Shown: piece after piece, positions 24,866 through 37,700 of the stretch
Layout of the letters: each line of letters starts with the position of its first letter
Numbering within the stretch: the first letter of the stretch is position 1
Source of the DNA: Bryum argenteum
Lineage: Eukaryota; Streptophyta; Bryopsida; Bryales; Bryaceae
Assembly: GCA_037043015.1 (NCBI GenBank)
Contig: CM073328.1
Span: forward strand, 12,807,495-12,871,494
Reading direction: 5' to 3'
Length of the DNA: 64,000 nucleotides
Translations under genes and position numbers: made by a program
The notes under the pieces: generated by a model
Seen by the model: the letters and a program-made list of their open reading frames with translations, nothing else
Databases searched by the model: none
Told to the model about the DNA's origin: nothing

Positions 24866-25866
24866 CTCGATGCTTCAAACTCTAATTGCTACTGCTCTGT
24901 GATTCTCAAAACACCTGAAAAGCGATCGATCGATCGTGAAGGTCGTGAACTCTCGGATCCCTTGGAGTGCTATTGAGAATTTCGTCGTCTACGAGGAGTT
25001 AGGGCATGTATGAACGATTCAAAACTTTGAGTGTGATTTTAAAATTTGTACACGTTAAGCGAGGGTCTCATTTTGGGTCAAATTGGGTAAGTATTTTGGG
25101 TTTCTTCGTTGCAAATTTATGAAGAAAGGGTAACTTGGATGAGGTACTTGAGTTTCTATTTAAAAATATATTTAACCCTAAAGTTTCAAGAGGCCCATTT
25201 GGCTTTGGTTAAGCCTCTACTTACTATTATTAGATCATATGGAGTTGAAACCTTTTGTAAGTTGTAGAGCTTTTGCATAGCTTTCCAAAAGTTATCTCAT
25301 GCTCCAAAATTCCTCATACCTTAAGAGATATTTGCAATCAAAGTTTGAAAACAATATTTGAAACTTGCCCAAACCGGAGTATATTGGAATGCTCATTCAT
25401 CCTCAAAATCTACCCAAATTTGATTAAATTGTAGAAACATCATAAATTCACCAAAATTGAGATTTCACTCTTTTTCAAGTTTTGTTTTTTGTGCATGTAA
25501 AAAAGGTAGTAAGGCATGATCTTACCATTTGGGTTATATTTGATAATTAAAATTTCATGCATTTTGCACACTTGAACCTAAATTTTGTGCACTTAACTTT
25601 GGTTATATGGTTATATGTATTTCACATTATTTGAATTTATCACCAACACAAAAGTGGATAGGTCATTGAACTTGGCACCGAACAAACTCAAAACATGTAA
25701 CATTAGAACAAGTAGAAGAAGACAACGTGGACGATCGTCCATTTATTTCGTCGATTTAGGGTTGAGCTAAGTGGAAGAAGCCAAGACTCAACAAGGAGCA
25801 AGAAGGCAATGGCGATGGCGAGAAGCCACTGATCACTGAATCAGCAATCACAGTAGCAGCGGAGCG
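24866..25866. other. Shared upstream region of PSMG4 and prefoldin 3
   Basis: No gene was seen. The sequence is AT-rich in the middle (25,000-25,650). The stretch before 25,867 probably holds the prefoldin 5' UTR. Confidence 0.5.
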
Positions 25867-26421
25867 ATGGCGTCGACATCAGAGAGGCGCGGAATCCCCG
25901 CAGCAGCATTCGTGAAAGACGTACAAGCTTTCCTAGTCCAGTACGACGGCAATCCAGCGACATGCCTAACAGCCCTCCAGGAGAAGCTTCAACAGTACAA
26001 GATGGCGGAGATGAAGCTCCTGGGGCAAAAACGCGATCTCTTGGCCAAGATCCCCGACATGCGCAAGTGTCTCCAAATCGTGGACCTCATGCTGGAAAAG
26101 AAAGAGTCGATGAAGATGGACTTCGAGGTCGCGGAGGGTATATACGCGCAGGCGGAGTTTCAGAACACGGAAACAGTGTGCTTGTGGCTTGGCGCCAATG
26201 TCATGCTGGAGTATGGATGCGAGGAGGCTCAAGACTTGCTTACTCGAAACTTGGACACTGCGAATAAGAGCTTGAAGTCGATCGTGGAGGATCTGCACTT
26301 CTTGCGTGATCAGATGACTATTACGGAGGTTACGATCGCTCGTGTGTATAACTGGGACGTGCATCAACGCCGCAAGCAACGCGCTATCAGACCTGAGTCT
26401 GCTGAAGTTGCAGCTGCTTAG
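25867..26421 (+). CDS. PFD3: Prefoldin subunit 3 (VHL-binding protein 1 family)
   Basis: A single uninterrupted exon gives 184 residues with normal length for the family. The order is: RRGIPAAAFVKDVQAFL (conserved N-terminus), an N-terminal coiled coil (LTALQEKLQQYKMAEMKLL), KIPDMRKCLQIVDLM, a beta-hairpin core (YAQAEFQNTETVCLWLGANV), then the C-terminal coiled coil to YNWDVHQRRK. The alpha-class prefoldin subunit is part of the hexamer that hands unfolded actin and tubulin to the CCT chaperonin. The chosen ATG is the first in frame with the conserved N-terminus. The GC-richer codon use contrasts with the flanking repeats. Confidence 0.97.
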   Translation: MASTSERRGIPAAAFVKDVQAFLVQYDGNPATCLTALQEKLQQYKMAEMKLLGQKRDLLAKIPDMRKCLQIVDLMLEKKESMKMDFEVAEGIYAQAEFQNTETVCLWLGANVMLEYGCEEAQDLLTRNLDTANKSLKSIVEDLHFLRDQMTITEVTIARVYNWDVHQRRKQRAIRPESAEVAAA

Positions 26422-28001
26422 GGTTTCTTTTCCTGTAATTGTTGTGAAGCATTTCGCGATCATCGGAGCCGAATTTCCATGGTGATTTTCTGGTCTTTCA
26501 ATGCTTTCTGTGTAGGTTATTCTAAATTATCGAATTGTTAAGCTTATCGAAAGAACGTTCAGGTGTAGGAAATCGACTCTGTGATTGTTGTTTATTTGCA
26601 AATACCGAAAGATGATCTTTAACCGATTTCGATCATGGAGCTGATTTGCATTCTCAACATTAATATTGGCTCCTTGTCAGCACTGTCGCTCAAAGGTAGC
26701 AAATAGGTGTGGTTACCTTATGCTGAGAGATGAACTCGTCGTCATTATGTCAAAATGGGAACATGCTTCTTCTTCTTCTTTAAGTCCCTCAGTGGAAGTT
26801 GTTTGCAGTGGAACTCTCTTCTGGTTAAGAAACTATTCCTGTTTAGGTTCAAGGGATGATAGCTTTCTGTTGAGGTTTAGAATGAAGGGTTTCTGGAAGC
26901 TGTAGATCGCTTGAGCACGAAATATGGCTTGTTCGATGTTGATAACTGCGAGAGTAGCTCTCGGTTGCATATTTCAGGGCTTATTGCACTTGAAAGAATC
27001 GCTGATGCTTTTGACATGTTATGCTTTGTGCAGCTTCTTTTTCTTACTGATGGAGTTAAAGGGCAATTACTGGAATGAGCTCTACGCGGTTGGGCTTGAG
27101 AGTTTCTTAGTAGCTTAGCAGTTGTCAAGGCTTAGAACGCTTTATGTACTCATACTCCTGGAACCCCATGTAGAATCGTCGGGGTCTTCACGAATGTCAT
27201 TTTGCCACATATTCAATGTTGCTGTTTACTCGCCTTGTGGAAGTGGTATTGCTCCTTGGTTCTGGATTATTGCAACTTACTCCTCCATTATGGTACTATC
27301 TCAGCCATATTAGCCATCGTCCTGTTTAAGAGGTGGTTTTTGAATAGGTATGTCCCGATTGTGCTGTGTAGCTAAGAGAGTCCGAGTTTTTACTGGAATC
27401 GTGTATTGTACCTTATCGCATCTTTTGCATTCATGTCGTTTGATCATTGGAAGTTCAAGTGCAAATATACAATTGCGGTTGTATCAGCAACTACCGACAC
27501 ACTGAACTCGCCATGCAATGCAATCAACGATAGTAATGAAGTGTGGAGAATGTGTGGTGAAAACAGAACGGTCTTCATCAAGTGGATGTATAAATGACAG
27601 ACAATAGAATCCGTCACAATAAATACTGTGAAGTATGAAGGGCTGAAATCGCTGCAAGGTTTGAAAATGATGAAGGCCTTTTGTATAAGGTGAGGGATCC
27701 TTTCGTAGAATGATTGTGCACAAGCATAGTCATCATTGAATTTGTAAACTCGAACAATCGTGAAGCCATCCAAAACTGGACTAACCACCTGGTCATTTCT
27801 TTTCTCCATTTTGACGAGATCCGAACATTGTTCAAGACACAGAAGATCATCAACTTCTGAACATGATGAGAAAAATAACGTGTGCATTGCAGGCAAAATA
27901 TGAACACAATGCTTAAGCCACTAGTCTTGGGTACAGATCCCAAATTCTGTCAGATAAAGTCCGAGCACACTCGCTCATTGCTGCACATACTAATGGTTAC
28001 T
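26422..28001. other. Intergenic; no gene recognised
   Basis: The first ~200 bp are the probable prefoldin 3' UTR. Several short frames exist, but none has family features. The minus-strand frame at 27,444-27,896 is the longest and looks like chance. Confidence 0.5.
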
Positions 28002-29701
28002 CTAATCAAACCAAGACTTCTTAGGCTTCTCAGCCTCTTCCTCGTCGTCTCTGGGCTTGGGACGCCTGCCCCCACCTGCTCAACAACACCAAAATCATCA
28101 CAGCATTAACATCACACACCACTGAAACAATAACTGCTGTCTTTGCGGGCATGTATGAAACTTAAGAAGGTAGATTAACCAAGCACCTTGAGATGATCCA
28201 TAGGGACCTTCCTCGTCTCTCTGAGGACGGTTACCATACGGGCCTGGAGCGTCTTCTTCATCGTACTGAGATTTCTGGGGCTTACGAGCATGGCCACCTC
28301 CATATTCTGGTAGTCATCGCAATAGTCAGGTGGAGAAATTATGAAAGCTTGAAAGACGATGGAAAGTATGGAGTTTCAACGATACCTTCGTCGTCAGCTT
28401 GGGGCCTCTGGGGGCGGCGACGGCCACCAGACTCTTCCTCGTCCTCGTACTGGGAGGGTCGAGGTTTGTGCTGAGCGGGACGATCACCGTACTCAGACTC
28501 CTCCGACTCATCGTGCCTGGTCGGACGAGGCTTCGAAGGCCGAGACTCCGACTCTTCATCGTCGTACTTATGTGGTCGTGGCTTGGACGGATCCTCAGGA
28601 GCGTGAATACCTGCATGCATACATTGCCACTAAAACTCAAAACAAACCCTCATACTGTGTACCTGATCAAATGGCTCTTCATAGTCAGCCCCATTCATCT
28701 CTCAGCTCCATGTTGAATCTCTATAAGAGTGTCATGTTGGCAATACAAGATAGTTGAGAGCTTACCAGTGGCTGGTTTTGCACCACCGTGGCTCTGCTCG
28801 TAGCTGTTCAAGTAAGTGCTCGCCTGTTGGGCGTACTTCCCATAAGCGGACTTTTCACCTCCATACATTGACAATCCTTCCAGCAAATCGGATGCCGCTC
28901 CTATTATCCACAAATGTTGCTTAGCAAACAAGTCTGAAACAAGCCATTCATAAACTGGAATAATCGATGAAATGAATCATACCTGCCAGTTTGCCTTGAT
29001 CTACTTTCCCTCCAGATGCTGCTGCGTACAGAGTCTGCACACACCGACAAAATATAGTGAAGGACTGAGCAGATAAAAACTGAGAGGTAATCATCTTTCT
29101 CTTGAACTATACATCAATAAACAAGATAGTTGCCGACATCGTAGGTTCTGATACGGAAGACTAACTCAACAAGAAAGATGTCGAAAAATTGAGCGGCATT
29201 AGAATCTAGACCCCTTCTGTTTGTTTGATGGTGAGAACAATACTTAGCTAGGAAAATCATGACCTAAATCCAACATAATACGCATTAATCGTAACCGTGT
29301 CCCAACTTCGATTCTTGTAAGGAAAAACCTTGAATTAGCTTGTGGATCCACGGTTATATTCTTTTAAGTAAAGATGTAAGCCGAGGAACATGTTATTCTT
29401 TAGAAAAAGGTGACATTGCGAGTACACAAACCTGGGCATCGCCAAAAAGCTCGCCAGTGGAAGGCTTCTTCTTCGTGTGACTAGCACCAGAAGTAGTAGA
29501 AGAAGAAGAGTGAGGCCGTACTTCCTCGTCGTCGTCATCGCGCCTGCTGTTGGGCTGTTGCTTGGTGGGATTATCGCCACCGCCACCCATGAAGCCGCTC
29601 AACATATCTCCATACCCACCCGATGATCCACCTTCTTGCGAAGGTTTCTTGCCTCCCTGCACTTGCTCGGCTATCTTCGCCGCATTCTTTAAAAAATCCA
29701 T
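28002..29701 (-). CDS. Nodulin-related protein 1-like
   Basis: Six exons join in frame on the minus strand: 29,701-29,432, 29,034-28,983, 28,900-28,766, 28,610-28,386, 28,306-28,187 and 28,075-28,002. Together they give 291 residues. The N-terminus MDFLKNAAKIAEQVQGG and the central block KLAGAASDLLEGLSMYG ... GKYAQQASTYLNSYEQSH match the plant NRP1 family, in which this helical repeat-like region is conserved. The second half is low-complexity, rich in charged residues and proline (KPRP, HDESEESEYGD, DDEEEAEKPKKSWFD), and is longer than in the Arabidopsis proteins I recall. Family members are linked to heat and ABA stress responses; the biochemical role is unknown. All splice sites are GT-AG. 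The ATG at 29,701 fits the conserved N-terminus. Confidence 0.85.
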
Positions 29702-29961
29702 GCTTGTAGTAACGTACCTACAACCACCGTTGGCCACCGATCAGATCTAGCCAGCAAACAGAGATTGGATCTAAAGGAAACCCCAACAATGTTTTGCGAA
29801 AGTTGCAGAAGCTTACGGAGTTTGGATGCGTGAGAGAGAGAGAGAGTGTGAGGGTTTGCAGATTCTTCGACGACCTGGGACCACGGCGCTTGAAAGCAGA
29901 GTGGGGGGGTTCACGTTTGCAGGCAACCAGGAATACTTTTAGTTGTTCAATAACTAACTAA

Positions 29962-30399
29962 AGGCCCGTTCGCACTTGGCCTTAGAGGAGGTCTTAGGAG
30001 GGGGTCTTAACTCTATTAAAAAGTGTGTGTTCGCACCTACATTCATTAGTAATTACCAATCCTACATGGATGTCCACATGGCACACTTTAAAGAGTAAGG
30101 TATTAGCAAACATTTAGGAGGACAAAAGAGCTTTGAGCAATAGTAGGCAATACTTAAGGGAGCACCAATATTGGAAAGATTCTCAAATTTTCCTCACTTA
30201 AGAGTGGTCTTATGTATTGTCCCACTTGAGGGGCCATTACATAATCCCCGGGGCCATTACATAATCCCCTCACTATTGATTACACGTTTACGAGCCTCAT
30301 TGATGACACCTTTCCTCAAAAGAAGGTATTCCTCCCCAAATTGTGGGGGTGTTAAATATTTAGCCACGCTCTTTGCAAAGGCCAAGTGCAAACGGGCCT
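29962..30399. mobile_element. Tourist-like MITE with TAA duplication
   Basis: The left end AGGCCCGTTCGCACTTGGCC and the right end GGCCAAGTGCAAACGGGCCT are complementary except at one position. TAA flanks both sides (29,959-29,961 and 30,400-30,402), the usual target duplication of PIF/Harbinger elements. The 438-bp interior is non-coding. It sits just upstream of the nodulin-related gene. Confidence 0.85.
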
Positions 30400-30552
30400 T
30401 AACTTGCCTTTTGGCTACTTCTTGCTAAATGCCACTTGTCTTTTTGTATTCTAATGTGGTCTGCGCTAGGTGTTGCAAGAGTGTGACTTCAACTAAAATT
30501 TTCTTCTTTTCTAATTTTTAATGCTTGGTGCAGTCTCACTTTGGCAATTTAA

Positions 30553-31501
30553 CCAAAATCATGTTGAAAAACAACATTTTGGATGAAAGGCACAAACTTT
30601 GAAGAGTCATAATTTCTTTGTCCAGAGTCGGTTTTGAACAAATCATTTGGGTTGAGTTTCAACTAAGTCTAGTTCATGTGGTAAAAATTGCACAGTCATA
30701 CAACGAAGTATTAATAAATTACATGCATTTTAGTGAAGAAAGCTTTTGTTTTTGGGTTTTCAAACATGGGGCATGTATACCATCGCTTACGTATTATTTA
30801 AAAACACAAATAGTTTTTCAGGAATTCTATTTTGCATACACATGATCTTAAGATGAACATCACGAAATTTCTAGTATTAAGATTTTTGATCTAAGTAATT
30901 CTAGTATTGGATTTGCAACAATGTTTCTACAAATGAAAATAGTGAGAAACTGGATGATTTTTGAGGAGCTATATCTCCTTCTTCCACAGTTAGATTTCAA
31001 CTTTGTTTCTAGGAATGGGTTCTTGTTTAAGTCTAGTTTGAGTGGTAAAAACCTTGACCCATTCAAAGGTGCTCTAAAGATAGGGCAAGAAATCAATTTG
31101 AGTGCAATTTGGACTAATTTTCTTCTTGTAAACTTTTTTGGCAGTTTCACCATTGCTACGCAATAATTTGAGCCAATTTTTCCATGGAATATTTTTGTAC
31201 ATGAGTGTTGTTGAGATAAATTTGAACAGTTTCCTAGTTGGTGAATTTTTCATTACAATAGTTTATTTGCAATTCAAATTGAAAATGATGAAATTTTGTA
31301 CTTTGATTTGAGAACTGATATGTTACGATCTCACAATCAATGAGGCCTCGTGACTCCAAATTTGACCCACATGACCTAGAACAAGTCTATCACAATATTG
31401 TACAGTTGAGATTGAGATAGCTCACTTTCACTTTCATTTATCTAGATAACTCACCTTCACCTGTGATCCTAGGCTCGAGACCCCCCATTTGGCGTTTAAG
31501 G
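30553..31501 (+). mobile_element. ~950-bp piggyBac-like non-autonomous element
   Basis: This is the same family as 49,464-51,592, with long colinear similarity (AACTTTGAAGAG, GGGGCATGTAT, GAGGAGCTATATCTCC, CTAGTTGGTGAATTTT, GGCCTCRTGACTC). It starts at TTAACC (30,549) and ends GGCGTTTAAGG with a mutated TTAA. Importantly it has an unoccupied TTAA at 30,848-30,851, exactly where the other copy carries nested insertions. Confidence 0.75.
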
Positions 31502-31689
31502 TTCAATACCCATTGCGTAAAAAATAACAACAAACTTTAGGTATCCCATCATAATTTTTTATTGTGAACAAGTTCTTACATGTGTCCTCGATATGACCTT
31601 TTTGATGTTCGTGTCAAGTAGACACAGGCAAAGACTTGCGTCTTGAATCATAATTTAAAACTTAACTTCGATCGCAAAGCTTTCCCTCA

Positions 31690-33709
31690 TTGATGGCTCC
31701 GTTGCTTTATGATATTTATAGCATGTATTCCACTCCCTTCTTCTTGGTTCCCTGTGCTCTTTGAGATCTATAGCGAATTCTTCGTTCCATGGATCCCTTG
31801 TTCCCATTTCTTCGTCCTCTTTTCTGGTTCACCATTCCCCTTTTCTTCAGTAATAGTCTCCTATCTCTAAACTCCGGTTCTCGGTTTTCATCATTTGTTC
31901 CCAATTCCCCATCTCCCAAATTCCCTTCTTGGTTTCCATCATTTGTTCCTAGTTCCCATCATTCGTTCATGGTTCTCATTATTATTTTGTTCCTCGTTCT
32001 CATCCTCCGTTTCTAGTTTCTATCTTTTGTTCGGAGTTCCTAGTTCTTGTTCCATGTTCCCATAATCTCATGTTCACTCCTTACTTTGCTCCCATTTCAC
32101 ATGTTCCACATTCCTTGTCCCTTTGACTCCTTGTTATATTATTGGGATCAAGATAAACTCTTAATTATAATCAATTACCACTTACAAAAACTCTTCAAAA
32201 TATTGAAAAAAATTTATGCAATATATACATGACCAAATGATGATGGCCATAATCATGACCATGCATGTACATACATGCACCAAGGACAGACAGACAAATT
32301 GCAAATCATGTTCTTTATATATAGAGTTGAGTCCTTTATGCTCCTATTTTTTTAATCACATTTTATGTATAGACATAATCAAACCAATATAAATTAGGCA
32401 AGTTATCTTTATATATAAAAGGACACGATTAGGGTTTTGTCTGTCCGTCCTAGGCGATCCTTCCCGGTGGTAGGGCGGTTGCTGGTGGTCATGTACACAT
32501 GGTATGAAAAGTTTTAAAGATTTTAAAGAGTTTCCATAAGTCGTATTTGATTGTTATTAAGGATTTATTAGATGTTAAAAATATAACAAGGAGGCAAAGG
32601 GAAAAGGAATATGAAACATGAAAATGGGAGCAAAGAAGTGAAGGGGGGATGAATGGGAGATTGGAGGGGATCTAGGACTGGGGAACGAAAGATAGGAACT
32701 GAGAACGGAAGATGGGAACCAAGAACAAAATAATATATGAGAACTAGAAATGACTGATGGAAAATAGGAATGATTTATGGGAACCGGGAACAAATGATGG
32801 AAACCAATAAGGGAAGTTGTGGGATGGGAACTCAGAACAGAAGATGGGAATGTTGAACGAGACTTTGGAAGTAGATAACCAAAAAGATAAAAAATGGAGA
32901 ATGGGGATTCATAATAGCAGACCGTGAACTACGAGCAATAGAACGAGGGAACGTAAGATAAAAAATGGAGAACTGAGAAGCACGTAACTTCCATATTGAT
33001 TGCATATCTCATAATTTCAACAACACCAAAAACCTCCAACTTCATACTTTTTTTATACCTAGGTCAAGATTTCTTATGTATTCATTAATTTCAATCTCAC
33101 TTTTTCGATTCTGTGTCCGGAAGATAGGGGTAAGGACTTGTCTCTATATATAACATAACACAATTTGGGATTTGTATGTTTGTTCCATCCTTAGCGATGC
33201 ATAGTGATGATCATGGTCATCATCAATTGGTCATGTATACATGGTATGAAGAGTTTTAAAGATTTTGAAGAGTTTCCATAAGTGGTATCTGATTGTTATT
33301 AAGAGTTCATTAGATCTTAAGAACATAAAAAGAAGGTAAAGGGACAAGTAATATGAACCATGAAAATGGGAGCAAAGAAAAAGTGAAAGGGGTTGGAGGA
33401 AACTTGAAAATGGGAGCAAAGAAGAAGTGAAGGGGGGTGAAGGAAACATGAAAATGGGAGCAAAGAAGAAGTGAAGGGGGGTGAAGAAAAGAGTGGAGGG
33501 GATCCAAGAACGGGGAACAAAAGATAGGAACTGAAAATGAATGATGAGAATTAGGAAAAAATATTGAGAACTAGGAATGATTAATGCAAACCATGAACGA
33601 ATGATGGGAACTAAGAAAGAATGATGGAAACCAATTAAGAAAGTTCGGGGATGGGGAAGTGGAACAAAATATGGGAACTTGAGTTTGGAGGTAGAGAAGC
33701 GAAGTAAGT

Positions 33710-33743
<34 letters not shown>

Positions 33744-34745
33744 AAGAAGAAGAAGAAGAAGAAGAAGAAGAAGAAGAAGAAGAAGAAGAAGAAGAAGAGA
33801 GAAGAAGAAGAAGAAGAAGAAGAAGAAGAAGAAGAAGAAGAAGAAGAAGAAGAAGAAGAAGAAGAAGAAGAAGAAGAAGAAGAAGAAGAAGAAGAAGAAG
33901 AAGAAGAAGAAGAAGAAGAAGAAGAAGAAGAAGAAGAAGAAGAAGAAGAAGAAGAAGAAGAAGAAGAAGAAGAAGAAGAAGAAGAAGAAGAAGAAGAAGA
34001 AGAAGAAGAAGAAGAAGAAGAAGAAGAAGAAGAAGAAGAAGAAGAAGAAGAAGAAGAAGAAGAAGAAGAAGAAGAAGAAGAAGAAGAAGAAGAAGAAGAA
34101 GAAGAAAGAAGAAGAAGAAGAAGAAGAAGAAGAAGAAGAAGAAGAAGAAGAAGAAGAAGAAGAAGAAGAAGAAGAAGAAGAAGAAGAAGAAGAAGAAGAA
34201 GAAGAAGAAGAAGAAGAAGAAGAAGAAGAAGAAGAAGAAGAAGAAGAAGAAGAAGAAGAAGAAGAAGAAGAAGAAGAAGAAGAAGAAGAAGAAGAAAGAA
34301 GAAGAAGAAGAAGAAGAAGAAGAAGAAGAAGAAGAAGAAGAAGAAGAAGAAGAAGAAGAAGAAGAAGAAGAAGAAGAAGAAGAAGAAGAAGAAGAAGAAG
34401 AAGAAGAAGAAGAAAAAAAAAAAAGGAACCATAACAGAGCACATGGAACTAGGAACAATGGAATGAGGGAACGGAGGACATGCTACAAATCTTAAAGAAC
34501 ACAAGGAACTAAAAAGACAAGAACGGAGGACATGCTGTAAATCTTTAACAACATGGAGAATGAGAAGCAAGAAACTTGCTTATTCATTACATATCCTATA
34601 ATTTCAACATCAACAAAAACCTTCAATTTCGTTTTTTTTTTTTTTAGTACCTAGGTCTTGATTTTTATACATTTTATAAATTTCAATTTCACCTTTTTGA
34701 TGTACGTGTTTGGAGGACACATGTAAGGACTTGTTCTTTATAAAA
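31690..34745. repeat. GGGAAC-rich repeat family, three copies, one inverted
   Basis: Copies are at about 31,690-32,335 (minus), 32,405-33,130 (plus) and 33,131-34,745 (plus). Shared blocks are GTCATGTAYACATGGTATGA, AAGAGTTTCCATAAG, GATTGTTATTAAG, then a run of imperfect GGGAACNNAAGATNGGAAC units, and finally ACCTAGGTC and GTAAGGACTTGT. Copies two and three are head to tail and both start TCTYTATATATAA. That start resembles a Helitron 5' end, but no CTRR 3' end was found. No protein is encoded. Confidence 0.7.
33715..34424 (+). repeat. GAA microsatellite, about 700 bp
   Basis: GAA repeats are interrupted near 33,798, 34,106 and 34,295 by small phase changes and end in a short A run. All three frames on the minus strand are open (poly-Leu, -Ser, -Phe); none is a gene. 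It is an expansion inside the third GGGAAC-rich repeat. True length is probably variable or uncertain. Confidence 0.98.
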
Positions 34746-34772
34746 GTTCTCATATGTAGATAATTTGACTAC

Positions 34773-37700
34773 AACAAGGGTTTTGTTAAAAGTGCCCATT
34801 GAAATGTGCACTATTTTTTGGGATTATTTTTTAATATTTTAATCACAAATTTTGGTGTATAAAAGCACTAATATCAAATTTCGTTGGGGTCTTTTGAAAT
34901 ATTATTGATTGAAAATAAAATCAAATGAAGCTATGTATTATATATATATGTCATATTTATGATGTGCTTCGAGTTCATAATTAAGAATTTTTTGGATAAT
35001 AAATCAAATATACTGCATAATATCATTAAATTTGTGCATTTTAAATAATTGTTTGGAAGTTTCATAGAAAATGGAACACTTTTACCTTATTCGATCGAAA
35101 AAATATCTTATTGAGGCAATTTCAAACAAAAGAAGATAAAGAAAATGAATCATATTTACGTAATATATTCTTCAAATAAATTAACAAAAAAATACACCAT
35201 GATAGTATGATAGTAAAACACAGTAATGTATAATATACTCAAGTAATAAGTTACACGGTAACGCATTCTCTTACTCTCTATTATATCACTATGCTATAAT
35301 ATTAATATCAACAAAAGAAATATAGCCATACTAAGAGTCAACACATATTTATTTATTCTCTATTATATCACTATACTATAATATTAATATAATTAAAATA
35401 AATCTAACCATCCAAAGAGTCTAGACCCAAGCCTAGAGAAAATTGATCTTCGCGCACATCTGGATGTATCAATGCATTTTCTCCAAAATAGGTAGCTCCT
35501 TCTACAGTAGCATTTACTTCAAGTTCTTCTCCATGATTGAGTCCAAGACTTTGCTCAATGTATTTGTATCTGATAGGTTCTTCTGGATTTACAGAAGAGA
35601 TTGCCTCACGTTTGAAAAATTTCATGTTCCCATCAGTCCACAATTCAGCACCCTCGTTCCAAAAATATCCATCTTCATTTGCTTGAGCTGCTGCATCACT
35701 AGACCTCTGTTTCTTTTTTGAAGGACCACCCTCAAAAGTAGAAGCATATATTTTCTGTTTTTTTTTATAAATCGAGATTTTTCCTTACTTCGTCTTCTTT
35801 ATCACCATCACTGTCGTCATCGGAATCATCTTCATCATCTCCGGCATCATCTTCATCACTTTCATCCGAATCTTCTATAGATTTCTCTTTATACAACCAA
35901 AGTGGATTTTTATCGGGTAGAGCTTGTCTAACTTTGTCAACGTAACGCTCTTTCCATTTCTCAAGCCATACTTCCATGTCCAAATTTGATTCCATAAGAA
36001 TGAGTTGCTTAACTGTACCACATACATTTTCAATCAAATGCGAAAATCCCTCCATCACCAGCATCCAATCAGAAAAAAAGAAATGGCTGATCAACTCTTC
36101 GACAACTGCCGGGCAACGAGCAGTTCGATTCTTTGAGCACATACTCCAACCGTTAGATGGTTCAATATAATAGGACTGAATGGTTTGTGGGGCCGTCTTG
36201 TTTTTCGCAAAATTTTCTTCTAAATACGTATTAAGTGGATGTCGGAGAACCACAATATACTGCCCAATAAGAGAAAATTTGACAATGCATTTTGATCCAT
36301 CTTTAACTACTAAACCAGTAGTCTCCGATTGAGAACCAAAAATATATGTTTCGATGTGTACGAAATATTCGGGAACATTGTGCAAACCAATGACATTTTT
36401 AATTTGCTCCACATTCTCTCCAACAGGAAGCATAAAAATCACATTCCAACGTTGAACATCTCCCATCCATGATTCAATTTTCTTCATGATTGATGTGTAC
36501 TCTACCTCTGTCCAATAAGCATTTGTAGGTCTATAGCGACAATCAAAAACCTACAATGCACTTCTTCTAAAAGTACCACCATCACTTGTAAATATCGAAT
36601 CGCCAATTTTGACTTCAATAGAAAATCTCGATGCATTTGCCCCTTGATAATCAAAAAACATTTTCAAATTTCTCTCATGACTTCTAGGAATGACTTTTCC
36701 ATTGCAAAATAGTCCCAAACCGCTTTCAACAATAAGTTGATGATGATCAACCACGTTGCGCGGTATAAAATCAACATGCTTATGTTGTTTAACATGAGCT
36801 GTGTGGGGTTTGATATGACACCATCGCTTCAAAAACTCAACTCCTTTTGGAATGGCTTTAGCAAAATAATCTAATGCATCTTTTCCACCAAATTTCTCCA
36901 CACCGGTTTCTAACCAATTTTTTTTCTCACCCTTCGGATCAATATGTACCGATTCCAACCACTTAAATGTATTTTGAATGCCAAGTCGACGCTTTGCAAC
37001 TTCGCACCAATGGGCCAATTCGGGTTCACTCTTATTCCCGTCAAACCAAAGTGCTTGTTCTTTGTCTACCGAGTCCACTGTTAATTTTTTACAAAGCAAT
37101 ATATGTTCATTGGCTGTAAGACCCTGAAAATGACGTAGCCAACCAACAAACATACGTGGACGATGTACAACTGAATCTTTCACCTTCTTCCCCTTCTTTG
37201 ATGCAGTCAATCCAAGCTCTGCATTTTTATGTTTTTTTGACTTGAATATAAAACCATTGTCATATGCATCGCACATCTCTTTCAACGCTTGCCAACTATC
37301 ATCTGGAAGTGTTGCCATAATCGTGTAATCACGAAATTTTTCTCTCATTTGTATAATTGAGATTTTGCCATCTCCTACCTTTGTGCTTGTAATACTCGGC
37401 ATGGAACGTAAAAACTTCTTCCGATTCTCATCTTCGGCATTTGGTCGGCCAAGACTCTCCCATAGTATTCTAGCTTTCTCAAGCATTTCTCCCGTTGTAC
37501 TATGATATTTTCTCTCCGTTGTAATGTCATTTAACCTTGTTGATGAGAAAAGATACGTAATCTCGTTATCATACAACACAATAGTTGCCGGCCGTCGTGC
37601 AAATATTCTATTATAATCTTCTTGAGAAATCTTTTCAGCCAAAAGATCATTTTTGGCCAACACATTACAAGCATGTTGTACGTGTTGTCCATCAACAGGC

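Noticed and set aside
27444..27896. 150-codon minus-strand frame downstream of the nodulin-related gene
   Set aside because: No family features, and it lies in the likely 3' flank; composition looks like chance.
33231..34570. Three overlapping minus-strand frames of about 300-400 codons made of poly-Leu, poly-Ser and poly-Phe
   Set aside because: They are the three readings of the GAA microsatellite; no stop codon can arise in it. Not genes.
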